This document shows positions 35,474-43,749 of a stretch of DNA of 64,000 bases, one piece after another. Positions within the stretch are counted from its first letter, which is position 1; each line of letters starts with the position of its first letter. The notes under the pieces are model-generated. The model searched no databases, had not been told where the DNA came from, and was given only the letters and a program-made list of their open reading frames with translations. Where the stretch lies: NCBI RefSeq assembly GCF_000007825.1, contig NC_004722.1, positions 1,714,501 through 1,778,500 on the forward strand. The letters run 5' to 3'. The DNA comes from Bacillus cereus ATCC 14579. GTDB lineage: Bacteria; Bacillota; Bacilli; Bacillales; Bacillaceae_G. Both the position numbers and the translations under genes were made by a program.

Positions 35474-35854
35474 ATGAAATCATTACGTTTATTTATGATT
35501 CTCACTCTTGTTGTATTGTTAAGCGCGTGCAATACAGCGACACAAGTTACAAAGGTTCAAAAAAATGGCGAAACGACTTTAAAAATTGGTTCTCTGCAAG
35601 GGTATTACGATGTACAAACACTTAAAGCTGAAAAAGGAAATGTGGAAATCCCTTATGAAGCAGCTGTTGAAGAAGGTACGATTTTATTACAAGTTACAAA
35701 AGATGATAAGGTTATTTATGAAGAAGAAATCACTTCTCAAAAAGAAGGTTTGCTTTCTTTTGAAGCTTCAAAATCCGGATCATATGATTTAATTGTACGC
35801 GTGAAGGGTGAAAAAGAGAAAGCAAAAGAAATTCAAATACATACTAAGCTATGA
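35474..35854 (+). CDS. Small lipoprotein, 126 aa
   Basis: Signal peptide MKSLRLFMILTLVVLLSAC with lipobox LLSAC (Cys at residue 19), so it is predicted to be a lipid-anchored surface protein. The mature part (about 107 residues) is a single beta-rich domain: LKIGSLQGYYDVQTLKAEKG...VIYEEEITSQKEGLLSFEASKSGSYDLIVRVKG, resembling a carbohydrate-binding-like or immunoglobulin-like fold. Function unknown. RBS AAAGGGGAATTTCT. Followed by a terminator. Confidence 0.65.
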   Translation: MKSLRLFMILTLVVLLSACNTATQVTKVQKNGETTLKIGSLQGYYDVQTLKAEKGNVEIPYEAAVEEGTILLQVTKDDKVIYEEEITSQKEGLLSFEASKSGSYDLIVRVKGEKEKAKEIQIHTKL

Positions 35855-35896
35855 AAAAACGGTAAGTGGAGTGCACCCGCTTGCCGTTTCCATTTT
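35855..35896 (+). terminator. Terminator after the small lipoprotein gene
   Basis: Stem AAAACGGTAAG / CTTGCCGTTT with an internal GG/CC, followed by CCATTTTC; the T-run is weak. Confidence 0.6.
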
Positions 35897-35954
35897 CAGT
35901 TGATTCTGTCACAACATATGTTTATCAATTTAAGAGGTGATCTTCCGAAATTCC

Positions 35955-36182
35955 TAATGAAGTTAAAATAAGAGATCAACAAAAAATATGTTACAACCTT
36001 GGCGTGGTAGTAACGGAATTTATAACTCTCTTTTACACGATAAAAAGACTGGGTTTGATACATTTTTATTCGAAAGAGATGTAGATGGTAAAAAGCAAGT
36101 AGTAGTATTTAGGAGAAGGGACATAAGGTGATGCTCTTTTTGGAGAAGGTGTACTAGATCTTACTACCGATATTGATTATAT
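35955..36182 (+). pseudogene. Decayed lipase-like (RGTD-type) gene fragment
   Basis: One frame (35988-36131) reads PWRGSNGIYNSLLHDKKTGFD then TFLFERD...QVVVFRRRD and stops. A shifted frame continues GDALFGEGVLDLTTDIDYI (from 36127). Together they resemble the N-terminal part of class-3-lipase-like Bacillus proteins, in which K-T-G-F-D-A-F and V-V-x-F-R-G-T-D are conserved; the RGTD here is degraded to RRRD. Frameshift, stop and missing C-terminal catalytic part mark it as a relic. Its end coincides with the RBS of the methyltransferase gene. Confidence 0.5.
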
Positions 36183-36197
36183 ATGGGGGGAAATAAG

Positions 36198-38228
36198 TTG
36201 AAAAGCATTGAAGTTCTAAATACATATATTGAAGGGAGTTCTGTTTCAATCCCTACGTGGTTAAAGCATCTAATTGAGGCAGAGGAGATACATCAAAACT
36301 ATGAGAATGTACAAGTACTTGGTGCATTAAAAACAGATGCGGTGTTGTACTATGTACACCGTACGCTGCAAGTGTTGGATGGACTGTCTTTAGATGAAGA
36401 AGCATATCGTATTATTGAAAAGGTACTAACGTATAGTGAGCTTGCAAAGGTAGGATCTTTAAAACAGCGGGAGCAATGGAAGAAAAAAGGGATTAATCTA
36501 TTGGTACATAACGAGGGTTCTGCTGATATCTTTAGTGATATTCAGTTTATTGAACGTGTAGAGACAAACTTAAACTCTACTGAGTATTTGTTTATTCAAG
36601 ATTTAATTAGAACACATGGATTAATCGGGCAGTATATACGCGGGGAGGCTCGTTTGGACTCTCATGTTGATTTAATTAACACATATAAAGAAGAATACGG
36701 AGACGTTAGGTTAAAGGAGATTCTATACTATCTTAACCAATGCATTATTGAGGGCGTATCAAAAGCTTTGTGGAGTGAAGTGAAGAACGATGTGAAGATT
36801 ACAATTGATGGTCTGTTTGATGGTTATATGGAGCCATTTACTTCTCGTATACATAGACTCACGCCAAAACATAAGGAGTCAGCATTTGAAAAAGATATAA
36901 TTATGGGGAGCGAGAAGAGTGACGTTCAAACATTCCTATCTAATAAGGATTTGTGGTATGTAGAACCTTCTATGCATGCTCTTAGCTTTGAGGATATTTG
37001 GACAGTTTTTGTTATGTTAAAGAATGAGATAGGCACTAGAAAAGTTCAGCATATACATTTCGAGAAATTGATGCAGCAGCTACATTATGATTTCAAAGGC
37101 GAAAAAAAGGACAACGTGTATCGTAAGCGAGTTATTGAGAAGTATCTACGGGAGTACCGTGAGAACGAGAAACCGAATACAACGCATGTTTCTTTTCAGG
37201 TTAAAGTCGATGAAGATATGAAGACTGCGTATGTGTCGTTTCGGTTTTCTGCTGTAGGTGAGGCGTTAATTACCTTCTGTGTAGAGGCAGAAAAGATAGA
37301 TATGATGCATGCTCGGGCAAATGTGCTGCTGTTTGATTTCTTCGGGTTACGAAAGGATGCATATGATAGATTCCATAACGAAGAAGTGTATCTGGAGCAT
37401 ATGAATAGCTCGGCTGATGATAAACGAATTATTCTTGATTATATAAAGGGAGATACGATTGTAGATGTCGGAGCCGGTGGTGGTGTCATGCTAGACATGA
37501 TTGAAGAAGAGACCGAGGATAAACGAATCTACGGTATCGATATTTCCGAAAACGTGATTGATACGTTGAAAAAGAAGAAGCAGAACGAGGGGCGTTCTTG
37601 GAACGTCATTAAAGGGGATGCAATCAATTTAAGCAGCTCATTTGAAAAAGAATCGGTTGATACGATTGTATATTCTTCTATCCTTCATGAGCTGTTCTCT
37701 TATATCGAGTATGAAGGTAGGAAATTTAATCATGAAGTAATTAAAAAGGGGCTGCAGAGTGCTTATGAGGTGTTAAAGCCAGGAGGCCGTATTATCATTC
37801 GTGATGGCATCATGACCGAAGATAAAAGGTTAATGCGGGTGATTCGTTTTAAAGATGCAGGCGGAATGAAGTTCTTAGAGCAGTATGTCCAAGAATTTAA
37901 GGGGCGTATAATCCAGTATGAGGTACTTGCAGACAATACAGTCAAAATGCCTGTTAATGATGCAATGGAGTTCTTATATACGTATACTTGGGGTGAGGAT
38001 TCCTTTGTTCATGAAGTGCAGGAGCAGTTTGGAATTTTTACGCCAAACGACTATAAGGACTTCGTAAAGGGTATCTTTGGAGATAAAGTAAATATCGTTC
38101 AAGCTATGAACTATTTGCAGGATGGATATACAAACCATCTTAGCGAGAAAATCGAGTTTACAGATGAGTCTGGGAATGCTGTTACGCTACCAGATAGTAC
38201 GTTCTTTATGGTTTTAGAAAAGAGGTAA
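36198..38228 (+). CDS. Large protein with C-terminal class I SAM-dependent methyltransferase domain
   Basis: A 676-residue protein. Residues 1 to about 400 are a helical region of unknown family (with LIRTHGLIGQYIRGEARLDSH). The C-terminal part has methyltransferase motif I IVDVGAGGGVMLDM (near residue 421), IYGIDISENVI (motif II), VIKGDAINL, and LKPGGRIIIRDG (motif post-III). The acceptor is unknown. The TTG start is preceded by GGGGGG at seven bases; an ATG five codons upstream lies inside that RBS. Base use is more GC-rich than the neighbours, it sits between two gene relics, and a truncated next gene overlaps its stop (TAATG). Horizontal transfer, possibly phage-borne, is likely. Confidence 0.75.
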   Translation: MKSIEVLNTYIEGSSVSIPTWLKHLIEAEEIHQNYENVQVLGALKTDAVLYYVHRTLQVLDGLSLDEEAYRIIEKVLTYSELAKVGSLKQREQWKKKGINLLVHNEGSADIFSDIQFIERVETNLNSTEYLFIQDLIRTHGLIGQYIRGEARLDSHVDLINTYKEEYGDVRLKEILYYLNQCIIEGVSKALWSEVKNDVKITIDGLFDGYMEPFTSRIHRLTPKHKESAFEKDIIMGSEKSDVQTFLSNKDLWYVEPSMHALSFEDIWTVFVMLKNEIGTRKVQHIHFEKLMQQLHYDFKGEKKDNVYRKRVIEKYLREYRENEKPNTTHVSFQVKVDEDMKTAYVSFRFSAVGEALITFCVEAEKIDMMHARANVLLFDFFGLRKDAYDRFHNEEVYLEHMNSSADDKRIILDYIKGDTIVDVGAGGGVMLDMIEEETEDKRIYGIDISENVIDTLKKKKQNEGRSWNVIKGDAINLSSSFEKESVDTIVYSSILHELFSYIEYEGRKFNHEVIKKGLQSAYEVLKPGGRIIIRDGIMTEDKRLMRVIRFKDAGGMKFLEQYVQEFKGRIIQYEVLADNTVKMPVNDAMEFLYTYTWGEDSFVHEVQEQFGIFTPNDYKDFVKGIFGDKVNIVQAMNYLQDGYTNHLSEKIEFTDESGNAVTLPDSTFFMVLEKR

Positions 38229-38275
38229 TGATGTTGAAAGACTTTAAAAATATAATTTTAAGAAACTTAATTTAA
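38228..38275 (+). pseudogene. Truncated start of a gene coupled to the methyltransferase gene
   Basis: The methyltransferase stop overlaps an ATG (TAATG), opening a 15-codon frame (MMLKDFKNIILRNLI) that ends abruptly before the radical SAM relic. The tight coupling suggests the first codons of a second operon gene lost when the segment was inserted or rearranged. No product is expected to be functional. Confidence 0.4.
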
Positions 38276-38324
38276 TAGTCTTCAGTTAAATAGCGTATTT
38301 TTAGAGTAATGAAAAATTCCTAAT

Positions 38325-38622
38325 TTCTTAACTTTATACCGAGAAACATATCCAAGTGGGGTATTGACGATTAAAACCGGGAATATTAGAACAAATTCGC
38401 TAGCTGAAATCTATCGAAACTCCCCTGTTTTTCAAAATCTTCGTAATCCTGACAAGTATAAGGGAAAGTGTGGTGTTTGTGAGTTTCGATATGTTTGTGG
38501 GGGATCTCGTTCTAGAGCATATGCAATGACGGGGGGATTATATGGAAAGTGAGCCTTTCTGCGTATACGTACCAAAAGCATTGCGAAAACAGAAAAAGAA
38601 CATAAAAAAGGGCTATGAGTAA
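38325..38622 (+). pseudogene. 3' remnant of a radical SAM/SPASM gene (BA_1875-like, TIGR04053 type)
   Basis: The frame ending at 38552 carries YPSGVLTIKTGNIRTNSLAEIYRNS and the SPASM-type cysteine cluster CGVCEFRYVCGGSRSRAYA. The protein end continues in another frame, YMESEPFCVYVPKALRK, to the TAA at 38620-38622, inside a strong terminator. An indel after AMTGG separates the two. The N-terminal radical SAM core (CxxxCxxC) is absent. From memory, the family has an intact member in B. anthracis between the ilv operon and nhe, so the locus is probably in its ancestral place but destroyed here. Confidence 0.72.
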
Positions 38623-38646
38623 AAGCTTACTCACAGCCCTTTTTTA
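38604..38646 (+). terminator. Terminator of the former radical SAM gene
   Basis: Stem AAAAAAGGGCTATGAGTAA / TTACTCACAGCCCTTTTTT with a short loop; the relic's stop codon lies in the 5' arm. Confidence 0.85.
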
Positions 38647-38739
38647 ATGTTTTATAATGTATAGTACTTCGCATCCGTCATTAAAAATTCGCTACCTATA
38701 ACTGTTGTACTGAAACAAGTTTTTTACACATGTATTCTA

Positions 38740-39270
38740 CTAAACCGATTTTAATAAAGAATAAAAATTCGTATCATAGGGAATGTCATCTTGATACATA
38801 TAATTTTTTAGAACGCCTTCTTTTTCAAAGCCTAATTTTAATAGTACTTTATTGGAAGCTTCATTTTCAAGAAATACAATTGCTCCGATCCGCTTTAAAT
38901 GAATCGTATGGAAACCGTATGATATAACCTCAGAAACAGCTTCAGTCGCATATCCTTGTCCCCAGTGTTCAGGCAAAAAGGCATAACTTATATTGGCTCG
39001 TTTATGCTCAGAAGACCAATCGTGAAAACCAATGGTACCGATGAGTTCTTTCTTGTCTTTTAATTCGATTCCCCATTTTATACCGCTTCTTGCATTGTAA
39101 CTCAGTTTAAAGTTATGAATAATTTGTTTCACTTGATCAATATCTTGTAACGGTTTTTGGCCATAATAGCGCAGTACGTCAGTATTGGAGAAGCATTGTA
39201 GTATACCTGGTGCATCTTCTTCGGTAAGTTCTCTTAAAATAAGTCGGTCGGTTTTCAATATAGGAAACAT
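38740..39270 (-). CDS. RimJ/RimL-type GNAT acetyltransferase
   Basis: A 176-residue protein: TDRLILRELTEEDAPGILQCFSN at the N terminus, ELIGTIGFHDWSSEHKRANISYAFLPEHWGQGYATEAV (acetyl-CoA loop H-W-G-Q-G-Y-A) and NEASNKVLLKLGFEKEG (motif B). This is the RimJ/RimL/YdaF pattern, often acting on ribosomal-protein N termini or small amines; the substrate is unknown. The ATG is preceded on the minus strand by AAAGAAATGGAGTGAAAGC. Confidence 0.85.
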   Translation of the reverse strand: MFPILKTDRLILRELTEEDAPGILQCFSNTDVLRYYGQKPLQDIDQVKQIIHNFKLSYNARSGIKWGIELKDKKELIGTIGFHDWSSEHKRANISYAFLPEHWGQGYATEAVSEVISYGFHTIHLKRIGAIVFLENEASNKVLLKLGFEKEGVLKNYMYQDDIPYDTNFYSLLKSV

Positions 39271-39411
39271 GCTTTCACTCCATTTCTTTTAAAACTAGAA
39301 TGTGTTGTTATTATATAATCTAGTCTGAAAATAAAGATTATTCAAGAGGGAAGTATGGTTTTAATTTATGATAAAATGGATTGTGGAATATATTTCAAAA
39401 GAGGTTTGTAT

Positions 39412-40098
39412 ATGGAGAAAAATTCAATTTTAATTGTAGATGATGATCAAGATATTGTTCGATTTGTTAAAGCGAATTTAATGCAAGAAGGTTTTAAAGT
39501 TTTTAGTGCTCATAACGGAGAAGAGTCTTTAGAAATAATAAATAATAACAGTATTCAACTTGCTATTTTGGATATTATGATGCCACAAATGGATGGGATA
39601 GAATTGTGTAGAAGAATTAGAGAGAAACATAGTTTGCCAATTATGTTTTTAAGTGCAAAATCATCGGACGTAGATAAAGTCGTCGGATTTAGTACAGGAG
39701 CAGATGATTATATTGTGAAGCCGTTCAGTACAATTGAATTTATAGCGAGAGTGAAGGCTCAATTAAGAAGGTATACATATTTCAATCAACACGCTGTCCA
39801 AGTAATAGAAAAGAAAATAAATATTAGAGGTTTAGAAATAGATGAAGCGTCGAGAACAGTAATGTTATATGGAGAAACCATCAATCTTACAAAAACTGAA
39901 TATGATATTTTGTTCTTAATGGCAGCTGCAAAGAATCGTGTATTTACAATTGAAGAAATATATGAGAGCGTTTGGAAAGAAAGGGCCTATGAAAGCAATA
40001 ATACAGTCATGGTTCATATCGCAAGATTAAGAAATAAAATTGAAGAGGATCCAAAAAGAACCGAAGTTTATTCAAAATGTTTGGGGAGTCGGATATAA
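39412..40098 (+). CDS. OmpR-family response regulator with frameshifted C terminus
   Basis: Receiver domain: ILIVDDDQD (acidic pocket), phospho-acceptor Asp in LAILDIMMPQMDG, MFLSAKSS (switch Ser region) and Lys in YIVKPFS. Winged-helix domain: LTKTEYDILFLMAAAKNRVFTIEEIYESVW and NTVMVHIARLRNKIEEDPKR. The end reads TEVYSKCLGSRI, whereas the other frame gives FIQNVWGVGYKIED, the normal OmpR-type ending. Removing one base near 40064 (ACCGAAGTTT) would restore it and move the stop to 40111, overlapping the kinase start. So the DNA-binding wing is altered by a real mutation or a sequencing error. Start at MEKNSILIV behind AAAGAGGTTTGTAT. Confidence 0.85.
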   Translation: MEKNSILIVDDDQDIVRFVKANLMQEGFKVFSAHNGEESLEIINNNSIQLAILDIMMPQMDGIELCRRIREKHSLPIMFLSAKSSDVDKVVGFSTGADDYIVKPFSTIEFIARVKAQLRRYTYFNQHAVQVIEKKINIRGLEIDEASRTVMLYGETINLTKTEYDILFLMAAAKNRVFTIEEIYESVWKERAYESNNTVMVHIARLRNKIEEDPKRTEVYSKCLGSRI

Positions 40099-40100
40099 AA

Positions 40101-41177
40101 TTGAAGATTAAATCATTACAAGGCATTAGAGCTAAGTTTTTTATCGCATTCATATGTAGCATCTTTTTAGCAATTGTAAGTATAATAGTGTTTCAAATTT
40201 TAATTGGAAATATATATAGTCATGTTACTGCATTAGAAGAAAAATATTCATTTTTATATTTTATAGTTTTTTTGATTTTTACTACAACATACTTTGCATT
40301 CATGACAAAAACGCTGATGAAAAGGTTGTCTCAAATTAACAAGAACGTGAAAGAAATAAGTGAAGGTAATTTTGAAATACATATACCTATTTCGAAAAGC
40401 GATGAGATTGGTGAACTAGCGGCAAATGTTAATAGAATGGCGAAAAGCTTAAAAGAGTCTATCGAGAATGAAAAAAAATCACAGGAAATGAAAAATGAAA
40501 TGATTAGTAATATTTCTCATGATTTACGAACGCCAGTAACATCTTTAATTGGTTATGCGGATCTGTTAGGAAATAAACTTCATTCGAATGGTGAAGAATG
40601 TGAACAGTATGTAAGTATATTAAAGCGAAAAAGTTATGAATTAAAAAATCAAGTAGATGATTTATTAGAATACTGTCAAATAAATTATAGAGAGATTGAA
40701 TTACATAAAGATGAAGTAGATATGAAAGCATTAATTGAACAAATCATGATTGACTTTGTACCACAATTAGATGATGCTAATATGAGCTTTTATATTAAAA
40801 GTGATGAAGTGCTGCATGTAGAAGTTGATGTAGCACTTATAGTGAGACTATTTGAAAATGTAATAGGTAATAGTATTATGTATGGAAAAGATGGAAAGGA
40901 AATTGCAATTGAAATTTCCAATAAAACAATGAATGTTGAAGTAGAAATTAAAAATTTTGGACAATGCATTCCGAAAGAGGACCTTCCTTACGTTTTTGAG
41001 AAATTTTATCGTAGTGAAAAATCACGTAGTTCTCATACTGGTGGGAAAGGAATGGGGCTTGCAATTTCGAAAAGTATAGCTCAGCTCCATCAAGGGGATA
41101 TCACTGTACGTAGTAACGATAAAGAAACAGTTTTTACTGTGAAATTACCGCAGTATAAAAAAGTAAGAAAGTCGTAA
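40101..41177 (+). CDS. Sensor histidine kinase
   Basis: A 358-residue membrane kinase: two transmembrane helices (FFIAFICSIFLAIVSIIVFQIL and FLYFIVFLIFTTTYFAFM) with only a short extracytoplasmic loop, a HAMP domain (LSQINKNVKEISEGNFEIHIP), a HisKA box with phospho-His in SNISHDLRTPVTSLIGYADLL, and a HATPase domain (ENVIGNSIMYG, LPYVFEKFYRSEKS, GGKGMGLAISKSIAQLH). The short loop suggests intramembrane sensing, as in BceS-like kinases. The TTG start overlaps the stop that the response regulator would have without its frameshift. The signal is unknown. Confidence 0.87.
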   Translation: MKIKSLQGIRAKFFIAFICSIFLAIVSIIVFQILIGNIYSHVTALEEKYSFLYFIVFLIFTTTYFAFMTKTLMKRLSQINKNVKEISEGNFEIHIPISKSDEIGELAANVNRMAKSLKESIENEKKSQEMKNEMISNISHDLRTPVTSLIGYADLLGNKLHSNGEECEQYVSILKRKSYELKNQVDDLLEYCQINYREIELHKDEVDMKALIEQIMIDFVPQLDDANMSFYIKSDEVLHVEVDVALIVRLFENVIGNSIMYGKDGKEIAIEISNKTMNVEVEIKNFGQCIPKEDLPYVFEKFYRSEKSRSSHTGGKGMGLAISKSIAQLHQGDITVRSNDKETVFTVKLPQYKKVRKS

Positions 41178-41248
41178 GTATTTCTTTTATATGTTGTAAT
41201 TTTTACTTTGTATCATTGAGAAAAAGGATATGAGAGTAGGGATGCGAC

Positions 41249-42109
41249 ATGTGGAAGAAATTTTTATTAGTAATTATAGTTTCTTTTTTAATTATAAGTT
41301 GGATCTTAGTTTATGTAGCTAATGGTGTTACATCAGTTTTTGTTTGGTGGAGTATTCAGGCTTTTAGTTTTATTTCAGTTTTCCTTTTGGTAGGATCAGT
41401 AATAATATTTTTTTGGAAAGGCATTTTTAGAAAACGGATAGATAGAACGCTATTTTTAATCATTCTGTTTTCTATCATTGGAGCTTGGCCTATCGGTTGG
41501 TTTGCTAATATAGGTAGAATTGCTTATCCAGCAGATATACAATCGATGAGTCCTAAAGCAGTAGTTCGTTTTCCTTTGAATGAGCGAGCATTAATAGGTT
41601 GGGGTGGTGATCGGTTAGAAATGAACTATCACGTTATAAAACCAAATGAAAGGTGGGCATATGATATTCTCATTCCACCTGCTGAAGTGAAAAGTAGTAA
41701 GTTAGAGGATTACGGAATATATGGAGCGAAAGTAATGGCACCAGCTTCTGGGACGGTTGTATCAATTAATAATAATGAACAAGATTTAGTTCCTAGATCG
41801 GAAAATTTTCAGTCGATGGCGGGGAATCACATATATTTACGAGTAGATGAAACAGGCACATTTCTGATTCTTGCTCATTTAAAGAAAGGGTCAATTAATG
41901 TGAGGGAAGGACAACATGTGAATGAAGGAGAGTTTCTTGCTCAAGTAGGTAACTCAGGAAGTTCAAGTGAGCCCCATTTACATATTCATCATCAAAGGCA
42001 AGATCCGTCCAAGGTAAGTATGTTTTTTGCGGAAGGATTGCCACTTTACTTTCGAACTAAAAATGGTGTCTTGATGCCGGAAAGAGGGACATACACAAGT
42101 GGTAACTAG
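41249..42109 (+). CDS. Membrane-anchored M23-like peptidase
   Basis: A 286-residue protein. Three hydrophobic helices occupy residues 3-90 (LLVIIVSFLIISWILVYV, IQAFSFISVFLLVGSVIIFFW, LFLIILFSIIGAWPIGWF), then an extracellular LytM/M23 domain: ERWAYDI, GAKVMAPASGTVVSI, GNHIYLRVDE, LAHLKKGSINVREGQHVNEGEFLAQVGNSG and EPHLHIHHQ. The HxH site (HLHIH) is present, but at the position of the first metal ligand (H-x3-D) the sequence is RWAYD, without the His. Activity is therefore uncertain. It lies 70 bases after the two-component genes and may belong to their regulon. Confidence 0.78.
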   Translation: MWKKFLLVIIVSFLIISWILVYVANGVTSVFVWWSIQAFSFISVFLLVGSVIIFFWKGIFRKRIDRTLFLIILFSIIGAWPIGWFANIGRIAYPADIQSMSPKAVVRFPLNERALIGWGGDRLEMNYHVIKPNERWAYDILIPPAEVKSSKLEDYGIYGAKVMAPASGTVVSINNNEQDLVPRSENFQSMAGNHIYLRVDETGTFLILAHLKKGSINVREGQHVNEGEFLAQVGNSGSSSEPHLHIHHQRQDPSKVSMFFAEGLPLYFRTKNGVLMPERGTYTSGN

Positions 42110-42126
42110 AAGAAAATCATTTCATC

Positions 42127-42167
42127 CAAAAAGGGTACTCCAAATTAAAATTGGAATACCCTTTTTT
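42127..42167. terminator. Bidirectional terminator between the M23 and mntH genes
   Basis: Stem AAAAAGGGTACTCCAA / TTGGAATACCCTTTTTT. Confidence 0.85.
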
Positions 42168-42169
42168 CA

Positions 42170-43465
42170 TTACCCTACAAATGTTTGATACAGTAAGAAG
42201 ATATTTAAAACGATAACGAGTGCTGCAATTATCCAAGCGATAAATGTTGTTATACGGTGGTTAACGAGTGCACCCATAATCTTTTTGTTACTTGTAAACA
42301 TAATAAGTGGCACTAGTGCAAATGCAATACCGAATGATAAGACGACTTGGCTCATGACTAGAGCGTAAGTTGGATTTACACCTAAAGCGATAATAACTAA
42401 TGGTGGAATCATTGTAATAAATCGGCGTAAGTATAACGGAATATGCATGCGAATGAAACCTTGCATAATAATATCACCCGACATTGTACCGACAGAAGAG
42501 CTAGATAGTCCTGCTGATAAGAGCCCAATTCCAAACAAAGCAGCTGATACAGGACCTACTAAGTTGGTAAATTGAGTGTAAGCAACATCTAAATCTTCAA
42601 CGTGCAAGCCGTTTTTAAAGAATAGTGCAGCAGCAACAATTAACATACTTGCATTAATTGCTCCAGCAATAACCATTGCAATAATAATATCGATAAATTC
42701 GAAACGAAAAATCTTTTTCTTTTGTTCGTCAGTTGTTCCGACCACACGGCGTTGTGTTAATGCAGAATGCAAGTATATTGCATGCGGCATAACTGTCGCA
42801 CCTAAAATCCCTGCTGCAAGTAATATACTGTCTACACCTTGGAATTTTGGAATAAATAGTCCTGAAAGAAGGGGACTTAATTCTGGTTTTGCATAAAAAA
42901 CTTGAATCCCAAAAGCAATTACTACAATGAAAATCATTCCTGTAATAATAGCTTCTAGTGGACGAAATCCTCTACGTTGAAATTCAAGGATAATAAATGA
43001 TCCGGCTGCTGTAATTAAAGCGGCAGGTAGCATCGGGATTCCAAATAGTAAGTAAAGCCCCAATGCAGCTCCAATAAATTCCGCTAAATCTGTAGCCATA
43101 ATAACTAGTTCACCTTGTATCCATAAACCGATAGACACAGGCTTTGGAAAGTTTTCACGAGCTATTTCGGGTAAATTGTTTCCTGTAGCAATTCCTAATT
43201 TAGCTGATAAAGTTTGGATTAATACAGCCATTAAGTTAGAGGCGAGTATAACCCATAATAGTAAATATCCATATTGTGAACCAGCTGCGATATTTGTAGC
43301 AAAGTTGCCAGGATCAATATAAGCAACGGACGCGATAAAAGCGGGTCCTAAAAATGGTAACAGTCTTTTCCAGCCTTTTGTTTCTCCACTTAAAGCTAAG
43401 TGAGCTGATTGTACGGTTGTACTTTCAGAAGGGAGATGTTCATCTTTTGTTATATCTTTATTCAT
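42170..43465 (-). CDS. mntH: Nramp-family divalent metal transporter MntH
   Basis: A 431-residue membrane protein with about 11 helices. Both Nramp signatures are intact: SVAYIDPGNFATNI (helix 1, DPGN) and GATVMPHAIYLHSALTQRR (helix 6, MPH). It imports Mn(II), and less well Fe(II), with protons across the cytoplasmic membrane. RBS AAAGGGGAAAACTAC. A MntR-type palindromic box lies about 110 bases upstream of the start codon, consistent with repression by manganese-bound MntR. Confidence 0.93.
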   Translation of the reverse strand: MNKDITKDEHLPSESTTVQSAHLALSGETKGWKRLLPFLGPAFIASVAYIDPGNFATNIAAGSQYGYLLLWVILASNLMAVLIQTLSAKLGIATGNNLPEIARENFPKPVSIGLWIQGELVIMATDLAEFIGAALGLYLLFGIPMLPAALITAAGSFIILEFQRRGFRPLEAIITGMIFIVVIAFGIQVFYAKPELSPLLSGLFIPKFQGVDSILLAAGILGATVMPHAIYLHSALTQRRVVGTTDEQKKKIFRFEFIDIIIAMVIAGAINASMLIVAAALFFKNGLHVEDLDVAYTQFTNLVGPVSAALFGIGLLSAGLSSSSVGTMSGDIIMQGFIRMHIPLYLRRFITMIPPLVIIALGVNPTYALVMSQVVLSFGIAFALVPLIMFTSNKKIMGALVNHRITTFIAWIIAALVIVLNIFLLYQTFVG

Positions 43466-43572
43466 AGTAGTTTTCCCCTTTAAAATGTTAACTTGATGAA
43501 ATTATTGTATTTATTCTTACTCATTATTTCAATACATTTAGATATGTTATATGATAATTTCATTTGAACACG

Positions 43573-43593
43573 AAAGTTTCCTTAATGCAAATT
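43573..43593 (-). promoter_or_regulatory. MntR-type operator of mntH
   Basis: Plus-strand sequence AAAGTTTCC-TTAAT-GCAAATT; its reverse complement AATTTGC-ATTAA-GGAAACTTT matches the MntR box known from B. subtilis mntH and mntABCD. Confidence 0.75.
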
Positions 43594-43749
43594 ATATGCC
43601 TTTATGCAATGGATGGTGTGATAACGTAAAATAAATTGGGAGTTTATGGTGTGATGACGTGGGGAAACATAATAAATTAAAGGGTCAATTTTGAAATTTA
43701 TGTGAACATAAAGCCGATAATCCAGCATATTAATTGATGGAATTGCATT

